Assembly (NCBI RefSeq): GCF_000281045.1 | Contig: NW_008246118.1 | Coordinates: 296,127-360,126 of the forward strand | Length of the DNA: 64,000 nucleotides | Direction: 5' to 3' | Origin: Saprolegnia diclina VS20 | Taxonomy: Eukaryota > Oomycota > Saprolegniomycetes > Saprolegniales > Saprolegniaceae | Shown here: piece after piece, positions 60,624 to 64,000 of the stretch | How the letters are laid out: each line of letters begins with the position of its first letter | How positions within the stretch are numbered: the first letter of the stretch is position 1 | Made by a program: the position numbers and the translations under genes | Notes under the pieces: generated by a model | Told to the model about the DNA's origin: nothing | Database searches by the model: none | Seen by the model: only the letters and a program-made list of their open reading frames with translations

Positions 60624-62481
60624 CTACGCAGTTTGGCGATATACCACCATGTGGGTCTCAGGCTCGGGCACATCGGCGTCCAGGCTAAAGTGGGTGTTGA
60701 AAAAGCTCGTGTCCTTGGTGTACTGCCACGCGGCGAGGCGGCTCTGGCCAATTGCACGCTCGGCAGACGCGTACATGACGAGGAACGTGGGGCGGTAGCT
60801 GCCATTGCTGTAGCGCGCTTCGGCCACATCCCGTGGTGTAGTCTGCACCGCATCGGACTCGGAGCCCTTGGCACGGTTGCTACGCATACCGGTATGAGCA
60901 CGTAAGATTTGGCTCGTGTAATACGTGGGCGAGCAGTCGGGGAACCAGAGAGACGCGTTGCGGTGGAGGTGGCTGTAGTACGGCGTGGCGTGGCACGTCA
61001 TAAAGAAATCGACGGACGCTGCATCGTGCTGCTCGTGCAGCGCCGCTCGGAGATGGTCGACGACGTCCAAGGCGCCGCGCTAGCAATTCGAATGAGCGTT
61101 CGTGCTCGTGGGCGCAAGCGTACGTTGTGGTAGCGCGAAAAGTAGACGGCCGCGGCCCCGTTCGCGGCCACGAGCGCCAACACGAGAGCGTGAAAGAGCT
61201 TGGTAGGCGCGCGGGCGTGGAGCCGCGCGAGGCCGAGTCCTGCGTACACGAACGTGGGCGGGAGAAGCGGGAGGAGAAATCGCGGCTCTACACGCTACGT
61301 CTCGCGTTTGCAGTGGAAGAGGAACGTACCCTTGTGAGCACCGCAGCTATAGACAGCGAGTGCCCATCCGATTAGCGCAGCCAGCTCCCGACGCTACACA
61401 GTCTACCACGTCAGAGACATGCACACGAGTGTAACGTGCCTGGGAGCTCCAGACGCCAGCAAGTAGAAAGGGCAGTGACGTCGCGGCGGCTTCCGGAAAG
61501 CCCGCGAGGAGGTACCAGTGCCACGGGTGCGTCCCGTACAGCGCATCCTTGCCCTCGAGGACGTTGAAGCGGACAAAATTCAGCGGCACAAACGTCCACG
61601 CGCCGTACCCGATGCGGTCGATGACAAGCATCGCGGCGATGGCCACCGCCCCGATCGGCGCCACGACATTGACGAGCAGCGTCAGCTTCGCCGGCGACGC
61701 AAGCAAGAGGCGCGCGCCAAGGAAGACCCAGAGCACGGCGTTCGTGGGCCGAAACACGACGCCAAGCGCCGCCGCCGAGAGACCCCACGCCGCCCGACGC
61801 CAGTACAGGTCCATCTTGGCGCGGTCCGTCTACTCCGCCCTTGCAATTTACGGTAAAATTGAAAGGGCATCGCTACCTGGAACGACCACGGCCAGTAGGC
61901 GAGCGCAACCGTGGTGCAAACAGCCTCGATCGAGTTGGAATACGTGCGCACGAGCGTGTAGAAGGCGAACCACGACGTGAGCTGCGAGAAGAGCGCCCAC
62001 TTGGCCGCGGTTTCGCCCACATACACGAACGCGAGCTTGTAGAGAAAAACGTCGCCGACGGCCGCAATGAGCCCCTAGTCTACGTTACCTCCCTGCCGAT
62101 GCATCGCATCATCTACCTGGAGGAGGCGCGGCGCGTACGCCACCGCCCATGGCGTGTCTAGGCCCTAAACCGCTATGTCAGCCAGGCACATATGCAAAGC
62201 GTCGTGTCGTACGAGAAGTTGGAGGATTTTGTACAGCGCAGCGAAGAGCGCGGGATGGGCGTAGCCCCGCAGCTGCGCGTCCGGCTGCCACTCCCACGTC
62301 CTACGGAGACGCATGAGGCCGTGTGTGGCATCCGCTGGACGCACAGGTAGCCGTAGCCGTAAACGAGGTGGTGCGCGACCTCGGAGCTCTGCCAGAACTC
62401 GTCCGGGTTAAAGTACGTGCGCACGAAGAGCGCGTTTGCGAGGCGGAAGGCCACGATGGCTCCGACCCAGCGCCACTGCAT
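60624..62481 (-). CDS. PIGB: GPI mannosyltransferase 3 (PIG-B/GPI10)
   Basis: Exons: 62481-62345, 62300-62213, 62164-62117, 62074-61877, 61829-61425, 61384-61330, 61287-61124, 61079-60624; 516 residues. It adds the third mannose to the GPI precursor in the ER lumen. The GT22 signature is at the N-terminus: FNPDEFWQSSEVAH, with catalytic acids Asp27 and Glu28, then TWEW, RGYAHPALFA and GLDTPWAVAYAPRLLQ. Multiple hydrophobic segments follow, then HPWHWYLLAGFP, YSCGAHKEPRFLLPLLPP and a C-terminal lumenal region with TCHATPYYSHLH. The acceptor at 61385 ends GGAG, giving a 40-nt intron; a TAG nine bases earlier is an in-frame alternative. Confidence 0.92.
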
Positions 62482-62837
62482 CGCCGTTTTTTGCAATTTG
62501 AGGACGGTAATGTGACCGTATTTACATGATTTTGACGAAAATGGTCGTATTTTTGCGGATGATGTGTCAGTTGATGACTGTCAGTTGATCGACGGATGAT
62601 GATGGCAATGGTGGTGGCGCTGTGAGCACTGGCGGTCGTCGGACTCGTAGAGCTTCCGCCGTGTTCTTGGACCTCGCGTCCAATCAAATGACGCGCGACC
62701 GCCGCGCCCTCGGGTTCCAGGTGAATCCCAAGCGCCCAAGGATCCACGGAATCCGCAGCGCCCGTTCGATTGGGGAGCGGGCATCCGGAAAGCTTATCCG
62801 GACTACTACAATGATTACAGGACACATCATTTGAAAG
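62482..62837. promoter_or_regulatory. Divergent promoter region
   Basis: 356 bp. CCAAT at 62680-62684, ATTGG at 62769-62773, and TATCCGGA at 62795-62802, 36 bp before the transporter ATG. TGTCAGTTGAT is repeated at 62565-62575 and 62579-62589. No gene seen. Confidence 0.4.
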
Positions 62838-63907
62838 ATGGTCGCGGAGCAGAGCTTGCTGCTGGAGGCCGGCGGCCTTCCGAAGGCGTCGCTGTCGCCG
62901 CGCACGCCGCGCTACTCGCACTCGCGCTGGGTCATTGGCGTCAGCTGCGTCGTGGTCGTGGCCATCATCTGGACCTTTGCCAGCGTCCTCGTGCAGTACG
63001 TGTTCCACGACCTCGGCTTCAACAAGCCCTTCTTCCTCACGTACGTGGCCAACTCGCTCTTTGCCGTGAACCTCCCGCTCTACTACGGCGGCAAGTACTT
63101 TGGCTACGTGGTGCCGTCCTCGCGCCAGGCGAGCGCCCGCGACACGCTCGCCATCAGTGCCATCGTCGCGCCGCTCTGGTTCCTCGCCAACTTCACCTAC
63201 AACATTAGCCTCAACATGACGAGGTAGACACCCGCTTCTCCATCGACAATGCATAATCGTACTTGTTTAGCGTCACGAGCAGCACGATCATTAGCTCAAC
63301 CTCGGCCATGTTTACATTTGGCCTTAGCATCGCGTACCTTGGCGAGCGCTTCAGCTACGCCAAGCTCGGCGGCGTCGGTCTCTGCATGCTCGGCAACTCG
63401 GCCACAGTTTTCAACGACTCTGGGAGCACGACGCGCGACAACGTGTGGGGCGACCTCCTCGCGGTCTTTGCGGCCTTCATGTATGGCGTGTACACGACTG
63501 CGATCCGGCGCCTCATCCCGGACGAAGGCAAGGTGAGCCTCGGCCTCTTCTTTGGGCTTCTCGGCCTCCTCAACTTTATTGGCTTGTTACCGCTCGTGCT
63601 CCTACTGCACTGGACGCAGCTCGAGAACCTCTCGGCGCTCAATGGCGAGATCCTCGGGCTCCTCACCATCAAGGGCCTCTTTGACAACGTGCTGAGCGAC
63701 TACCTCTGGGCGCTCGCCATGCTCTTCACGACGCCGACAGTCGCGACGATCGGACTCTCGCTCACGGTGCCCTTTGCGATCGTCTCGGATTTTATCTTCC
63801 ACAGCGTCTCGCCGACGCTCGTGACCGTCTTTGCGTCCGTCTTTGTCATTGCCGGCTTTGTTCTTATCAACGTCACGAGCGAAAAGTCCGAGGCCGAAAA
63901 AGCATAG
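62838..63907 (+). CDS. Drug/metabolite-superfamily transporter, SLC35F5-like
   Basis: Exons 62838-63223 and 63271-63907; 340 residues. About ten hydrophobic segments are visible, beginning WVIGVSCVVVVAIIWTFASV. Family-type motifs are QYVFHDLGFNKPFFLTYVA, a WFLANFTYN helix, the conserved STSAMFTF after the intron, and AIRRLIPDEGKVS before the second EamA repeat. The C-terminus is charged (KSEAEKA). SLC35F5-group proteins are Golgi or vacuolar carriers whose substrate is poorly defined, so none is assigned here. Confidence 0.85.
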
Positions 63908-64000
63908 TTTTTTTGCTAATATATCGAAACACTACAACTGCGAAACAGCACGCTTCATGGGCCGCGGGACGCCGCTTCGGAGCGCTGGCAGGTGCACAGT
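63908..64000. other. 3' flank to window end
   Basis: 93 bp. A/T-rich directly after the transporter stop. No supported feature. Confidence 0.4.

Overview
The window is nuclear DNA from a protist, most likely a saprolegnialean oomycete (Saprolegnia/Achlya/Aphanomyces/Thraustotheca group). The grounds are GC-rich coding with strong G/C at third codon positions, very many short GT...TAG introns of about 40-53 nt, axonemal dynein and katanin genes expected of a flagellated-zoospore former, ankyrin proteins with HRxEGCT-type repeats, and an expanded calcium/calmodulin-type kinase set. The genus is inferred. I reconstructed 26 protein genes by following reading frame across introns. In all but the 5'-truncated first gene the exons sum to a whole number of codons from ATG to stop. 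I saw no tRNA, rRNA, transposon or CRISPR array.

Layout. 1-8.1 kb: end of a cyclic-nucleotide-binding channel-like gene, a DIX-like/J-domain protein, a CMS1-like ribosome-biogenesis factor, a CaM-kinase, and a PH-TBC Rab-GAP. 8.1-9.7 kb: proteasome ATPase RPT5. 9.8-20.8 kb: a dense block of five CaM-kinase-family genes, including a lone pseudokinase and a 972-residue protein with three tandem kinase domains that all lost the catalytic aspartate. 20.9-27.4 kb: VWA8 in 25 exons, one intron of which looks like a U12-type AT-AC intron. 27.6-28.9 kb: another CaM-kinase. 29.2-32.1 kb: proteasome subunit RPN2. 32.4-34.0 kb: an ankyrin-repeat protein. 34.5-48.2 kb: a 4507-residue axonemal dynein heavy chain. 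48.3-64 kb: PIN1-type prolyl isomerase, MsrB, a FAM194/C3orf20-like gene, a SMARCAD1/Fun30-like remodeller, katanin p80, COP9 subunit 8, a PDZ-TBC protein, a TRA2-like SR protein, the GPI mannosyltransferase PIG-B, and a drug/metabolite-family transporter.

Genes are tightly packed, with 16-150 bp between convergent 3' ends and about 120-850 bp upstream regions. Several upstream regions carry CCAAT boxes, often as inverted pairs 50-70 bp before the start codon. Most genes are unrelated housekeeping functions. The coherent theme is the kinase cluster: seven loci, nine kinase domains, most with a CaMKII-like autoinhibitory/calmodulin-binding helix after the kinase domain but no CaMKII hub. Katanin p80 and axonemal dynein both serve microtubules and flagella. 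RPT5, RPN2 and CSN8 belong to proteasome and signalosome complexes but do not form one cluster.
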